DNA of 64,000 nt from Phycomyces nitens. Lineage: Eukaryota; Mucoromycota; Mucoromycetes; Mucorales; Phycomycetaceae. The position numbers and the translations under genes are program-made. The stretch lies in contig JAHRBC010000006.1 in the NCBI GenBank assembly GCA_022702545.1, positions 1,178,001 to 1,242,000 on the forward strand, given 5' to 3'. Positions 1 through 11,825 of this stretch are shown here, piece after piece. The notes below the pieces were generated by a model. The model was not told the DNA's origin and did not search any database. It worked only from the letters and a program-made list of their open reading frames with translations. Every line of letters begins with the position of its first letter. The first letter of the stretch is position 1.

Positions 1-615
1 CTTACCCTGAATGGTATCAAACGAAAGAAGGATACCCTCTTTGCTCAGATCAGCCCTGAATTTGAAAAGCATCGCGGCGAGAGCCTGATGAGCATAAAGG
101 AAAAGATTCCAACAAAGGTTGGAGTGGCCACTTTTTTAGCAATGCAAGAAGTGAGTAATTCGGTACATAGTGATGAAAACAAAAACAAAAGAGAGAGAGA
201 GAGGGTACTAAAGCAAAAAAAAAACCAATTCTATCCAAAGGAAGAAGAATACAAGGAAGACAAGCTAGTAGGAAGAAGGCGTTACAGTATCAGAGATAAT
301 CGTGAAGAGGCCATGTCACTGGCACTATATAGAGGACAGCTTGGAGAAAGCACCAAAAGTCCGTCCGAAAATACCGTGGACTCTGAAGAGGAATCTGAAG
401 GAGCCAAAGACACCTTGACACAAAAGATCTTGGATATACTCAAGATGGAATTAAAATATTTGGATAATGACAAGGCTAGAAATGACAAGGCTTCTGAAAC
501 TAGAGATATAGCTGCAAGTCTTAAAAAGATTGCTAATAATTCTGAAAGAATTTCCAACAGTCTTGAAATGATAGCTACAACACTTGAGCAAGTAGTAGAA
601 ATACTAAAGAAATGA
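1..615 (+). CDS. Harbinger-associated coiled-coil protein, 5' partial
   Basis: The frame is open from base 1, so the true start lies outside the window. Exon 1 (1-150) ends at GTGAGT. A 90-nt intron (151-240) with a TACTAA branch site is followed by exon 2 (241-615). Because the intron length is a multiple of three and it has no stop, it can be read through, but its Lys/Arg/Glu-rich, adenine-rich translation looks non-coding. The C-terminal 60 residues are a charged heptad-like coiled coil ending in VVEILKK. No enzyme motif is visible. It faces a Harbinger transposase tail to tail 77 bp away. PIF/Harbinger elements usually encode a second Myb/SANT-like DNA-binding protein, and this fits the dimerising C-terminus of such a partner. 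That role is inferred from context; the DNA-binding part would be upstream of the window. Confidence 0.5.
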   Translation, partial: LTLNGIKRKKDTLFAQISPEFEKHRGESLMSIKEKIPTKVGVATFLAMQEVSNSVHSDENKNKRERERVLKQKKNQFYPKEEEYKEDKLVGRRRYSIRDNREEAMSLALYRGQLGESTKSPSENTVDSEEESEGAKDTLTQKILDILKMELKYLDNDKARNDKASETRDIAASLKKIANNSERISNSLEMIATTLEQVVEILKK

Positions 616-692
616 AACCAAAAAGTATTATATTGGTTTAAATTTCACAGATGCACATAATATCTGATTAATAATATAATAAATATTTTATA

Positions 693-1895
693 TCAAGGCA
701 ATGTTTTATTGGGAGCTGGTGAGATTGGAGGTTCTAACCCAAACATTGCCGTGGTTGCAGAGCCATTTATGCAAGTATGGAAGTTTTTGAACAGTGTACA
801 AAGGATGTAAACTGTTGCAGGCTTTGTGGTGCCTCTGATTTTCATTGCATTCTCGTATTTACAATACTTGAAGTATTGGCTTACCTTGCCAAACTCCATT
901 TCCACCTGCACCCTCACCTTTGCCATACTTCTGTTGATGGCAACTTTCAAAGCTAAGTATATATATATATATATATAAAGTGTTAGAAACCAAGTATAAA
1001 TTATAATAGTAATAGTAATATAACTTGCCATTGCCACCAATCTCATGGCCTGATCTCCATACACAGCAAAGGGAAGATCAAGGTGTAGGATCAGCCTATC
1101 CAATGTATTTTGATTCATCAAAGATCTTGGCATCATGGGCTGATCCTACGAATGGGCCGACAAGACTACTTGTGATTCCATCAGGCGTGGCAATTGCCTG
1201 GTACTTGAGGCAGTGTGCACGCTAATTTAGGATAGAAAATGTTGAATACATATATTTATATGTTTTTTAAAAGCACATTACATTACCTTCCACCCATTGT
1301 ACACACACCTCTGGTACTCATTGTCTGTTGGACGGCAGGCTTTTTGTATTGTGCCGTCAATAAAACCAACAACATTTGGAAAGAAGTGGCCTGCAATAGT
1401 TTAGATAAAATTAGCATGTAAAACCAATAAGCAATGATATTACTTTTCTGATAGATTGCCTGGGCAAACCTTTCACAGTTCTCAGGCGAGAATTGACGAG
1501 TGTCAAACTCTAGCCCATGCTTAAACTCGTTCAGTAGAATGCGTGAGAACTGGCTCACAATAGGAGTCAAGCTCCTTGCATTCATTCCCCACATATCTTC
1601 CATCAAGAGATAACGCCGTGGGAAAGCGTATCGGTAGATTACCAAAGCAAAAGCATACTCTCTTGGTACGTGCAGATCGTACCCTTTCTCACGCTTGAAA
1701 CTCATCGTCTTTGGTAGGTTCATTGCGATGCACATTCTCTCAATTTAGTTTGGAAAGAGAAAGACGGTTGTCAATACTTTTCGTTAGAGCAAAATAGGAA
1801 GGCTAGTAATATTACTTTTGCAAAAGTAAAGCGAAACTCGTGTTTGAATTCAGGATCAGTAAGAGACTCAGTGTCAAGATGCTTGTATGTTCCTT
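693..1895 (-). pseudogene. PIF/Harbinger (HARBI1-type) DDE transposase, frameshifted
   Basis: Read on the minus strand, exon pieces match the HARBI1/DDE_Tnp_4 family. An N-terminal piece (about 1895-1816) reads FKHEFRFTFAK. A helical piece (about 1741-1449) carries PRRYLLMEDMWG. The next exon (about 1396-1279) has GFIDGTIQKACRPTDNEYQR with the first catalytic Asp. A further exon (from about 1223) has GPFVGSAHDAKIFDES. The second Asp sits in VYGDQAM and the catalytic Glu in RVQVEMEFGKV near the C-terminus, which ends at 693. Clean GT-AG introns separate the pieces. Between HDAKIFDESKY and LHLDLPFAVYGD (about 1100-1120) the frame shifts and a TAG follows, so one protein cannot be read. All three catalytic residues remain, which points to recent inactivation or a sequencing indel. 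Confidence 0.75.
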
Positions 1896-2029
1896 TCTTT
1901 TTTCTTTGACGGAGAGCTGTCTAGCTTTGAGTGATTGGATAAGCAATCAATGTACGGTTGTGTATTCTCATTCTTTTTTTTAAAAAAAGGTTGTTGAATT
2001 GAAAAGAGGTTGTATTCATTCTTCACTGG

Positions 2030-2057
2030 ACGCGTATTGACCACCAACAATACGCGT
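2030..2057. repeat. perfect hairpin with two ACGCGT boxes
   Basis: The 10-nt arms ACGCGTATTG and CAATACGCGT are separated by the 8-nt loop ACCACCAA. Each arm contains ACGCGT, which is also the MluI cell-cycle box bound by MBF in yeasts. It lies about 135 bp upstream of the first recognised transposase exon, so it may be a subterminal site or promoter element of the Harbinger copy. Confidence 0.5.
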
Positions 2058-5000
2058 ACAATTTTAAGAGGAGATTGTAAATGTGATTCATATCCTGCAT
2101 TGGAATGTTTCACAAGTATAAACGTCACAGAATTTGTACAAGATGTACTGACCCTTTGAAGGCGCCAAACTGTTGGCCATGGCATGCAAATAAATATTCC
2201 AGAAACAACGCATGTTATATATATATATACACTTTATGATTCTGGTTGATAAAGAGCGTCTTTTTGGCAGTTAATTTAACAAGATGGTTTCTAATATTCT
2301 AGTTACTTGGATCCATATAGTAGCTTTGAAATCTATAAAAAGGTGAGAAATAAAAGAATGTATAATTATCCAAGGCATTTTAAGAATGTTGTTCTGCCAT
2401 GAGAAAGTGGGCTTTATTGCAATAATGGAATACAATGGCTACACCCCCCAGAGTTAGTTTCCCATTTTACCAAAACAAAATTCGATAAATGAAAAAGAAA
2501 GAGAGAGATTTTGTTTTGCAGCGTGAGCACTGTCATATATATAAAATAAAGATCAAAAGAGGGCAATGGCAAAACCTCTTGTGTATCCATCTATTGAACT
2601 TGGAATTGTTAATACAAAAGCTCCTATGCAATAAAACGCCAAGCAGATTAATAAATGTGTCTGGTTATGAGAAAAAAGACGATGAAATATATATATACAA
2701 ATTGTATTGATACTTTTTTTTTTTACTTCATATCTGGTCAATCCAAGTATATTATGTCTATTTGCCAATGGTCATCTTTTGGATATCTTATTTGAAGCTA
2801 CATCATGATACATCGAATTGGATTATGATTATCGGTATGTTTTCAAAACATTGCAATGTGTATGCCAAATGGCTTGATGACAATCCTAATGATTCTTGGT
2901 TAAAGAGAGTCTCTTGAATCAAGCAGTCTTTTGAGAATATGAAATCTGAGTTGATGATCAATATAGTCTGCTGTTCTACAGAGCTAATGTATTCAAAACA
3001 TATATACCATTATTATTCGATCCTGCCAATTCCAACTTGAAGCAATTGTCTTTCTTTTTAATAATAATAATAATCTACAAATCTGTTTTGGCCATTTCCG
3101 ATACATTCATCTAGGGTATGGAATCTACCTTTCCAAGTATCCAAAGTCCAGTAACCGTTCTGATCCATATTGTCCTTGTGTTCCCCTAATTATTATTTAT
3201 CTATCACGGTGTGCGTGTGAATATGATCATTGTTTATTGGAATCAACAAACCTTGTTCTTTTGTAAATAATGTTAGAAGAAAGAAAGAAAGAAGAAAAAA
3301 AAGGTTTATTGGGTACAATTCATGAGAATCAGATTTTTACTTTACTTTATTTTGGCTATTCTTCTTTAGAGGTTTTACAGAAAAAAAGAAACCAATGGGA
3401 TAAGGACAACGAGATGTGTATCAAGAAGCTGTTCTACAATTGACGGTTCCATGACTCATTTTATGTTTGGTTGTTTACATGGCCTGTAAAATAAAATATT
3501 ACCATTTTCTGAATAGGATGTTGACCTAGTAGATGCAGCCCTGTTCTCATGGCAAGTCATGGTAGAAACCTTTAATCATTCAAGCAGGCCTGTAAAAATA
3601 ATGCCCTTTAAATCATGTTATCTTTTGCATCTTATCAAGGTTTAGGCTTATTTCTTTTTCTTTTTTTTTATAGCAGGAATAATATGTATTTTTTGTTGTT
3701 GTTGTTGCTGTATTGGACATTGTATCAGCTAAAAAGTAAAGCCCCCAACTCTGCAACAATAGAAATCAGCAAGGGGTTTAGTCTTTTGGTATCGATAGGT
3801 AACAAGACCCTGTTCGAGGTAGTGTACCCAAAACTTCCGGTACCTTTATTTGATAGCAATCAAGATAGGGAAACCCAACAATAATTGGACAAGATAAAAA
3901 AAAAAGAGTGTCATTGAAGACTGTGCTTCTGTTGTTTGGCTCTATTCCCCACTATCATTTATCTTGCAGCAACAGTCATCATCTTACCCCTGTTGAACAT
4001 CCAGAGTCCTTTTTTTTCTTGTACTCTAGTGCACAAGAAATTCTCATTCTTTTATTTAAAGATATCAATAGTCTGTGGTAAAGTAATAAAGTAATATATA
4101 TATATATATAATTAATGATGAAAAACGAGAATGGCTGGAACCAATTAGTGATCATTTCGAGTACTATTGCCAATAGATTTCCAAGACAAAGTACAGGTGA
4201 ATTCTCAGTCAAGAAGTTCGCATGCTTTTCCCTGTCAGTAGAGTTTAACAAAGAAGCTTTCGGAATAAGAAAGAGAGCAAGAGAGCAAAAGATTATATTA
4301 CCTATCATTCCGGCCTTTGCAACCAAAAATAAACGTCTAGAAATATCAGAGGTGGATAAACGATTGGCCGCACGTCTATCATGGTTTTGTGTGCTTCTCA
4401 GAGCAGTCAATTGCTACTGGCATTTCAATGGACAAATGCTCCAATTGGAGATAGAATGATACTTTATGAGGCATTTCTTTTTTTTTGTCGTTGTTGTTGT
4501 TTTGGGATGTATCATTTATATATATATATCATGGCTTTAAAAATCAAAAAGTAAATGCACGGACCCTGTAATTATAGTATAATATATAATATAATGTTTT
4601 AAGAAAGCTGTCTGGATCTGATAGGATGTACAGAATATCGAATATTATATGTAGTTCTTTTTTGTTGTTGTTGTTGCTGTAATTGGCGCATCGTGGATTC
4701 TCTGTATTGATGTTTCTTTCTGCAGATTATCAAGATCTGCAATTAATTTCCATAAATCACCATGGTAACCCAGCCAATGGGACAGACAGCACAGACACAC
4801 GCAAAAGAGTGAGAATCGATTTTTTTTCTCTCTCATTTTTTACAATCCTCAAATGGGGCCCAGAAATATGATACAAAAATAAACGTTTGACTTGTCAAGT
4901 TCGGGTCGGTCGGGAAGTGCATGTGGGTCTTGTTTTCTAGTTTGTCCTTCACATGCGCCCAAGACCTCTTACAATATATATATATATAGTTTTCGAGTAC

Positions 5001-8000
5001 AACCATTCAACCAATTGAATTGGATTCAAAATATAGATCGGATAATGAAATCATGTATAAATGTCAATTTATATTAAAATAAATAAAAATAGTATATAGA
5101 TTGGTTTATTTGTTTTGTATCAATCTCGACCGTATAATTAATTTCTTTGGAACTACCGATCGTTTTTTTTTTCATTCCCAATAGATCGTTGTCGAAATCA
5201 TTACATTAACAGGGTCTCCTGTGTGCTTGTAGGCTGCAAATATATGCTGTTTGGTCCGAGATTACCGCTACTTCCAAATATTTAGACATCTATCCATCGT
5301 TTGCCAAGTATACTCCCCCGAGTGTATTTACTATTGTTCTTCTGAATATATATATCTATATATCCTTTTGTATCGACAAGGATGAAACTCGAATACCTGG
5401 AGAATTTTGATAGGCATGCCTCTTTAGTTGCGATTGTTGCGATTGTTTCGTTTGCTTGTGCCTATAAGCCCCTAAATAGACCTAGATTATTAAAAGTATA
5501 TCAAGAATGTTTGTATACGCATACAATAATAATAATAATAATAATCAACAGTGTGCAAATCTTTATATGTATTTGATACTCTCTTGGTGTGGTTGATCGC
5601 TCATTTGCATATTGCAATACCTGTTGGCTAATAAACAGAGGATTTTATAATGGCTCTAGGGAAACCCATTTCTCTCTTTTTTTTTTTGTAAATCGGCTGG
5701 CTTGACATTTAGTGCAATAGATACAAACGTCAGTCTTGTCTTGTTTATTATATTTAAAAGTGCACCTGTTTGTTTGATATGTACCTGCTCATATGTGGTT
5801 GTATTAAATCAATTTCTGGCAAGAGTATGAATATCCGTTATATCGTTTGTTGCTCTCATGATTCTGTATTCGACCAAGGCATCCGGTGGGTGACTGACTG
5901 CACATTGAAGCACTACCTTGTAAATAGGAAGAGTATCGGTGAACCGAGATTTGGAAGGATAACAGTAATATATATGTTTATATATATATTTCAGGACATA
6001 GTTTCTGAATATTGTACCAGTTTGATTCAGTTGAATTGTGTTTGCAACAGCCAGACAATTACGTTGTCTAATAACGATATCTAGAGTTGATTATTGAAAA
6101 AAAAGGAGGTACTTGAGAATGTTGGTTCCTTTATTAGTATTTGGCCCAGTAAAAAAAAACCATGGCAACTGACTGGCTGTCAGTTCCTTGCACCTGGAGA
6201 CCCAATTAAAGACACGATTTTGGCCAAATTGAATTTATTATTTCCTGGTGCTAATGGTGTATAAGAAGCTTCCAGACTCTTGTTGTTGTTTTTTAAAAGA
6301 TAACTTTTTATTTCTATGCAACTTTGCATTTCAGCAACTGGGTATATATATATATTTTCCTTTTTTGGAAATTACTTTGAACATTCAAATTTATTTTGAC
6401 AGTCAGATATTATCACAAAAAGAAGAAAAGACGTGTGTGTGTGTGGGTGTGTGTGTACGTGTGTGGTATTATTGGTGGTCATGACCAAAAGTGTCGCGTC
6501 CATATGTAGGTGGCTAGTTTCTTTTGTATACTTATTTAATCAACGTGGTGTGGAACGTGAATTTTTTGATTTGCCAGGTGAAGATTGATTGCTGAATTTG
6601 GTTAAAACTGAACTTCAAATTAATCCTATCTTAAAGATAGGCCAACTAAAATAAAATAATAGAGAGAAAGAGAAAGAGAATAATTACACAGGGCAAAATA
6701 GTGTAAAGAAGAATATTAATATTAATAGTAAATAATATATGGATATTCTCAATATTTAGATTCCACCCAACCAAATGAGGCCTTATTCTGATACAAGGTG
6801 GCCCATTCGTTGTCATTCAGAATCATGTAATGAGAATCGGCTTGAACCGAATAGTATAGACATTTATATATATATAAATATATTTACAGCAAGCCAAAAA
6901 TATCCATGGCCCTACAAAACCAAGAAAAAACCAAGGGCAAGGTTGACTCACTTTGCCAGCACAATACCAATGACAATCCCCAATTCAAAGAAAGATACGG
7001 AACTATTCTTAAAAAGGAGGTTTCAATTAGATGAAGGAACCACGAGCGGGAATAAGGTGACCTTGGCGTGCTATCTCAAAGATAAGCAGGCTTTTTGGCA
7101 AGGAACCAGATCAACAAGACAAATGTTGGTATTCTTTAATGTCTAGTGGAGTGATATAGATTTTTTTTTGGATGGGAGGCCAAGTATAGGGAAGAGCTTG
7201 TTACTGTCGCGTCTCCATGGTGATGTGCTACGAGAAGATTAAAAATACAAGTGCCTCGTTGGAAAGAGAGGAAGGGCATCAGGCACATGCGTATCACTTT
7301 TTGGAGCATTTGGGTCTTGAGATGAATGGCTTGCAAGAAGTGTACATGTGCTATGATATTTGTGGGATCGTGTGTAAAATAGAAATAAAGATATGCCATG
7401 TTTGGCTATGAATGTGCTACATTTATTGTTGTGTCTTGAAGGAATGGTTTGGCTTCTGGGCGCTCGTGGGCAAGAAGAAAGCCTAGTGGACCTGACCATT
7501 CATGGAGAAATCAAGAGGATCAGCAGGCCTGCAAATGAACCCCGAGCGGTGCGGTTCATGACGAACCCTTTCTTTACCGCCACGTTTAAAAACACGCCAC
7601 CTTTTAAGAGGGCAGGAAATATGAAGGACCTGGAGGTCTCAATTTTGGCACACCCACCAATCAGCAACTAGATTGTCGTACAGTGCCCCACGTTCGTAAA
7701 AAAAGGCATGCAACCAATCCAGCCAGTTGTGCCATGTGCTACGCATAAGAAACGGGCAGGTCAGACAGAGCGCATTTCTGTTGATTAGCACGGTCATGGT
7801 TTAATATGGCTTTTTGGCAAGCTATGCTGGTGACACGGGCGAGCAATAATTCCACTGTCTAAATGGGCTGGAAGAACAGCATTTTGGACGTGTATGTGTG
7901 AATGGATATAAATATCCATCATATACATATAGATTTATATAATCATAATATATAATATATATAAATTAAATAATAATAATAAAAATAAATATTTATATTC

Positions 8001-8076
8001 TGTGGCTCTAGCCGTGTGTACGAAAGGTCACGATGTCAAATGAAACTGACTCGCACCCAAGTCAGCATAATAAATG

Positions 8077-8084
8077 TATAAATA
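8077..8084 (+). promoter_or_regulatory. TATA box candidate of the Ecl1-like gene
   Basis: TATAAATA lies 89 bp upstream of the start codon at 8173, a suitable distance for a core promoter in a compact fungal gene. The assignment rests on position and sequence only. Confidence 0.4.
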
Positions 8085-8172
8085 TCGGGTCCTTTATGCA
8101 CTTGGCCTTGCCTCCTCCTTTTTCCCTCCAAGACGAGCCTTATTGCCCCCCTTCTTAAGCCAATCTACAGCC

Positions 8173-8613
8173 ATGGAAATGAACATCTGCCTTTACTGTG
8201 AGAAGCGTCTTGATGATGACGTATGTATATGGCAAACCCTTAAGCAATACGCTCTCTAATGCTTTCCTTAGAACCTAAGCTTTTGTTCTGGAGCCTGTGA
8301 GGAAAACGAGGCATCAAAGAGCACCTTTACACATCACAACTATCGCCCAACCTCAGAACGCCATTGCCCAACGCCCTCTCTTAACCTATCCTACAAGAGA
8401 CGTTTCATGTACAACTCCCTCGGCAAGAAGTCCAACCGCTGCTCACTGTCGATGCACACACCCTTTCTAGCGTCATCGTCATCGTCATCTTCATCCACCG
8501 ACTCAGTCCTGTCCGTGTGTTCGTGCGACGATAAGCATGACTCACCTTTTCTTGTCTATCCGTCCTATGCTGGTTCTATGGACAATGTCGACAATTTGTT
8601 TCTTGCATCATAG
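8173..8613 (+). CDS. ECL1: Ecl1-type zinc-binding life-span regulator-like protein
   Basis: Two exons (8173-8220 and 8272-8613) give 129 residues. The intron runs GTATGT...CTTAG with a CTAAT branch site. The N-terminus holds a zinc cluster of the Ecl1 family: Cys6 and Cys9 (CLYC), then Cys21 and Cys25 (FCSGAC) after a short acidic spacer, directly split by the intron. The rest is low complexity, including a run of eight serines around codons 100-107, and is probably disordered. Ecl1/Ecl2/Ecl3 of fission yeast are small proteins that extend chronological life span and link nutrient or metal limitation to stationary-phase entry. Family membership rests on the zinc motif and small size; the function is inherited by homology. 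The ATG at 8173 sits in a good context (AGCCATGG) immediately before the motif. SYS1 follows in the same orientation. Confidence 0.7.
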
Positions 8614-9088
8614 TCCTTCAAGCCCCCCCTCTTCCCTTCCTCTTTAAGTTTCGAAAATCACAAATTATCCATCGTAGCACCTCAGATACCTCTTTGATAA
8701 CCAGATTTCTTTTTCTTTTTTATATTTTATATTTTTATTTCAGTTTGTATTAGTGCAATACCCTTTTTCTTGTATGTAATGTATGCTCATACCTGTATTA
8801 TTCCTTTCTTTTCATCTTACCCACCTCTCTCTCTCTATCTCTTTCCTCCATGCTCTATGCTCCTCATAAGGACCTTTTTTTTATTACCCAACAACAACAA
8901 AAAAGTCTATGACATAAAGTCTTGTGTACAAATCAAACAATAATGATTGTGAGCTGTTACAAATACTATATATAATGCTGGAATGTGGCATGATCCAACA
9001 GTCACATCACTCCTCCTCCTCCTATCTTTTCCACCTTATTCTTTTTTTTTCCACCTTTTTTGTTTTCAGTGTCTCGACTGTTTCCATA
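8614..9088 (+). promoter_or_regulatory. Ecl1-like/SYS1 intergenic region
   Basis: This 475-bp spacer is pyrimidine-rich near SYS1. CAGTCACA at 8999-9006, 83 bp before the SYS1 start, equals the HomolD core that fission yeast uses as a TATA analogue. Whether it works here is unknown. An open frame from 8924 simply runs into SYS1 exon 1. Confidence 0.3.
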
Positions 9089-9958
9089 ATGGCAAAGTCG
9101 TCCTTTAGGACAACCACTTGGGATCCTCTACTAATTATCGCACAGGTCAACAAAGCCTCAAAACGTCCTACTCGCCGCTAACACGCCCAATAGATCATCT
9201 CTCTCCAGTCTCTCTCGTATCTCCTCGTCAGTCTTGCTCTTCTTATTGCCCTTGCCCTCACTGGCTCAGAAATAACTCTCGATGCCATTCTCAGCGACGA
9301 GGAAATCAGGATGGATGCTGTTTCCGGATGGACATTGGCTCTCGTCTGGTTCCTCCATGCCTTTCTCGCAATCCCTCTTTTAGTCTTGATTATTCAGCGA
9401 GCCAAACTTATTCTCGATTTTGTCCTGACAATGCACGGCATTCATCTCGTGGCAGTGTGGATATATAGAAAGCAGATACCAACAGGTGGGGTGTGGTGGG
9501 CATTGCAGGTCATTCATGCCCTTATAATGACCCTGGGAGGCGAATGGGCATGCATGCGCCGGGAAATGGAACCAATTATGATGACCGCCAAACCAAAGAA
9601 ACCACAAACATCATCTTCATCAACAGCAGCAGCAGCACCATCAGCAGCAGCATCCTCTTCATCGAACATTCCACAAAATACAAATGACGATGACAGTAAT
9701 GATTCCGAAGACAATGAAGATGGACAAGAGGAAGGCTCCGAATGGATCCATGTGATATCCAAGCAGAATAAACGCAAGGTATCCGACGCACACAATCTAC
9801 TGGAGCCAGCCGAAGAAGGATCCCTTACGACGGTTATGGACAAGGCCAAAAAGGCCATTTTGCAGGGAACCAGTAGGGTCACAAAGAAGAAGAGTAAATC
9901 GAGACGATACGAAGTGATTCCAATGAAGGACGTTGATGAACCAGGTCCTTCTAAATAA
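9089..9958 (+). CDS. SYS1: Sys1 family Golgi membrane trafficking protein
   Basis: Exon 1 (9089-9145) encodes the conserved N-terminus with TTTWDPLLIIAQ. A 48-nt intron (9146-9193, CTAAC branch site) leads to exon 2 (9194-9958), giving 273 residues. Sys1 is a four-span protein of the late Golgi that recruits the Arl3/ARFRP1 GTPase and hence Arl1 and golgins. The first about 150 residues show the expected pattern: an N-terminal membrane span, the loop GSEITLDAILSDEEIRMDA, then three more hydrophobic spans ending near GGEWACMRREMEP. The family is usually about 150-200 residues. Here a tail of roughly 120 residues follows, rich in Ser/Ala, then Asp/Glu, then Lys/Arg, and probably disordered and cytosolic. 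The tail is an unusual addition. The start is fixed by the first exon, which matches the family. Confidence 0.85.
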
Positions 9959-10383
9959 CTATCTTGTACATATGAACATACCTAGATATATCACAAAGGG
10001 ACGATACACAAAACTGTCTGGCAATCACTTTATATCTTACTATTCTTGACCACACACACACACACACATTTTATACATACATACAAATATATATACACAT
10101 ACATATACATACATGTGATTACATGTGTATAATAGCTTTATTACTTATTTGCTCGTCCAAACTGCTCTAATCTCTGGCTAGAATATGGTTGTAATCAATG
10201 TTTTATGAGCACGGAAAGTGCATACAGGCAAGAAACGCCAACAAAAAGAAAAAAAGATAATGCAACTGAGCGGGGGTACTTTGGTGATTAGCTTCCCAAG
10301 CCACCTGAATCACAGTCGCGTTCGCTGGCCATTACTTGCATGTTCTTCTTTTAAAGTCTGTGCTCTATAGATCAATCGATTCA
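9959..10383 (+). other. SYS1/RRP42 intergenic region
   Basis: This holds the SYS1 3' region with a (CA)n run at about 10052-10068 followed by TACATA-type repeats, then the RRP42 promoter. I see no gene. An in-frame ATG at 10336 could extend Rrp42 by 16 residues, but those residues do not match the family. Confidence 0.4.
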
Positions 10384-11577
10384 ATGCCAATTCCCCTCAT
10401 CTCCCCTGCCGAAAAGAGCTATATCGAACAAGGTGTCGAAACCGATTGCCGTGCCGATGGTCGTGGACGTCTTGAATACCGCCATCTCGTACTTGAAACC
10501 GGCCTTTTGTCCCAGGCAAGCGGGAGTGCTCGCTGCCGTCTGGGCAACAGTGATGTCTTGGTGGGCATCAAGGTTGAAATTGGAGAGATTGAGCAAGATC
10601 AGCCCAACCAGGGTCGAGTGTCCTGTAATGTCGAATGGTAGGTAGGCTACAGCCGCTTTAATGCTTCTTTCTTTCTTTCTTTTTGGGCAAGTACTCAATA
10701 CTTTATTAGTTCGCCAAGTGCCTCTCAGCAATTCGAGGGCCGTGGTGCTGACGATATAAACAACACATTGACCTTGTCCCTTGAGCGATTATTGAATGGA
10801 CCCCAGAGTGGATTGGATCTCGATAAACTGTGTATTATTCCTGGCCAACAGTGCTGGGTTATCCATGTGGATGCCATGGTAAGATCCAAGGTTAGAGATG
10901 GATGGCTTGTTGACAATGTGTGTGTGTTTAGGTCATGGACTGTGCTGGAAACCTGTTTGATTGCATTGTCATGACAACCCGTGCGGCATTATTCAACACA
11001 CGGATTCCAAAGACAGAAATTCAAGACCTGGGAGATGGCGAATTTGAATTTGAGGTGATGGATGATATAGAGGACGCAGAGGCAATTGAGGGCTGGGAGA
11101 ATCTGCCAATGTCTGTTACACTCTACAAGGTAAAAAGAAGAAGAAGAAAAAAAGGAGATTGTGAATATTGTCTTGGAGACTGAGAAAATAAGGGGTGAAA
11201 TGATGATGATGATGTAGATTGGAGAGCGCTATATTCTGGATCCTACCATTCTAGAAGAACTCTGCTCTCAGGTCACACTGTCTGTTGGTGTCAACAAGGC
11301 AGGCCAGGTGTGTGGTGTACAAAAGGGAGGGTCTGGAAGCATTGACCCAAGTCTATTGACTGAAATGATCCAGGCAAGTAGGAGGAGGATAGATGTGTTT
11401 ATGAAAAAAAGAAAAATATATTAACATTATCGATCTCTATAGACAGCAACCACATTGGCAGGTCCACTGATACAGCAATTGGACGCCAAACTAGCAGAGG
11501 AAGAGAACCAGGTGCTGGAGAAGCGAAAAAGAGGCGAACCAGTGCAGAAACTCGGTTTCTTTGCTGCTGTCATCTAA
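10384..11577 (+). CDS. RRP42: exosome subunit Rrp42 (EXOSC7), RNase PH-like
   Basis: Five exons (10384-10637, 10710-10878, 10932-11129, 11218-11373, 11443-11577) close in frame to 303 residues, the usual size. Rrp42 is one of six RNase PH-like ring subunits of the nine-subunit eukaryotic exosome core, which channels RNA to Rrp44 and Rrp6 in nucleus and cytoplasm. The ring subunit itself is catalytically inactive in eukaryotes. Visible family blocks are the N-terminal SPAEKSYIEQGVETDCRADG with the R-x-DGR-type region, then SGSARCRLGNSDVLVGIKVE, and in the second half GNLFDCIVMTTRAALFNTRIP. The fourth intron (11374-11442) begins with GCAAGT instead of GT; every nearby GT breaks the frame, so a GC-AG intron is needed. 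Start 10384 is chosen because MPIPLISPAEKSYI matches the family start. Confidence 0.92.
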
Positions 11578-11825
11578 GTCATCCTTTCTTTTTCCCCATT
11601 CAATAAACAGCCAATTTCTTCATACTATATATTATCCATTCAAGCTCAACCCAAGCGTATCATTTGTGTGTGTATCTCTGCGGGATCGTAATTAAAAACA
11701 AGTAATGATGAAATGAAAACTTCCTCTTCCGGTAATGACTGAAAAGCATATCATTTACCAACCAAAAAAAAAAGCACCAACAACAACCATCTTCTTCTTC
11801 CTCTACTTCTTTCCTCGACACAATA

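Larger units (their letters stand above)
1896..8172. other. AT-rich gene-poor stretch, no supported gene
   Basis: I see (TA)n runs (for example about 2216-2230 and 4095-4110), A/T homopolymers, (GTT)n runs and a GT microsatellite near 6432-6465. The longest open frames (3615-3884, 4115-4459, minus 3979-4410, 6775-7146) show no family motifs and often run through simple repeats. The part at about 6900-7680 is richer in G+C and reads as several coding-like fragments, one starting at the ATG at 6904 in a good context and one at 7393-7671. No splice model joins them and I do not recognise them. They could be a decayed gene. The outer end of the Harbinger element should lie near the left of this stretch, but its terminal repeat cannot be identified without the other end. 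Confidence 0.5.

Noticed and set aside
3615..3884. 89-codon open frame with Leu/Phe-rich start
   Set aside because: Runs through T and GTT repeats, no family motif, no splice or promoter support.
3979..4459. Overlapping open frames on both strands (RRAANRLSTSDISRR on minus)
   Set aside because: Looks partly coding, but no start, splice partner or recognisable domain; left as unassigned DNA.
10336..10383. Upstream in-frame ATG for Rrp42
   Set aside because: Adds MHVLLLKSVLYRSIDS, which does not match the conserved Rrp42 N-terminus.
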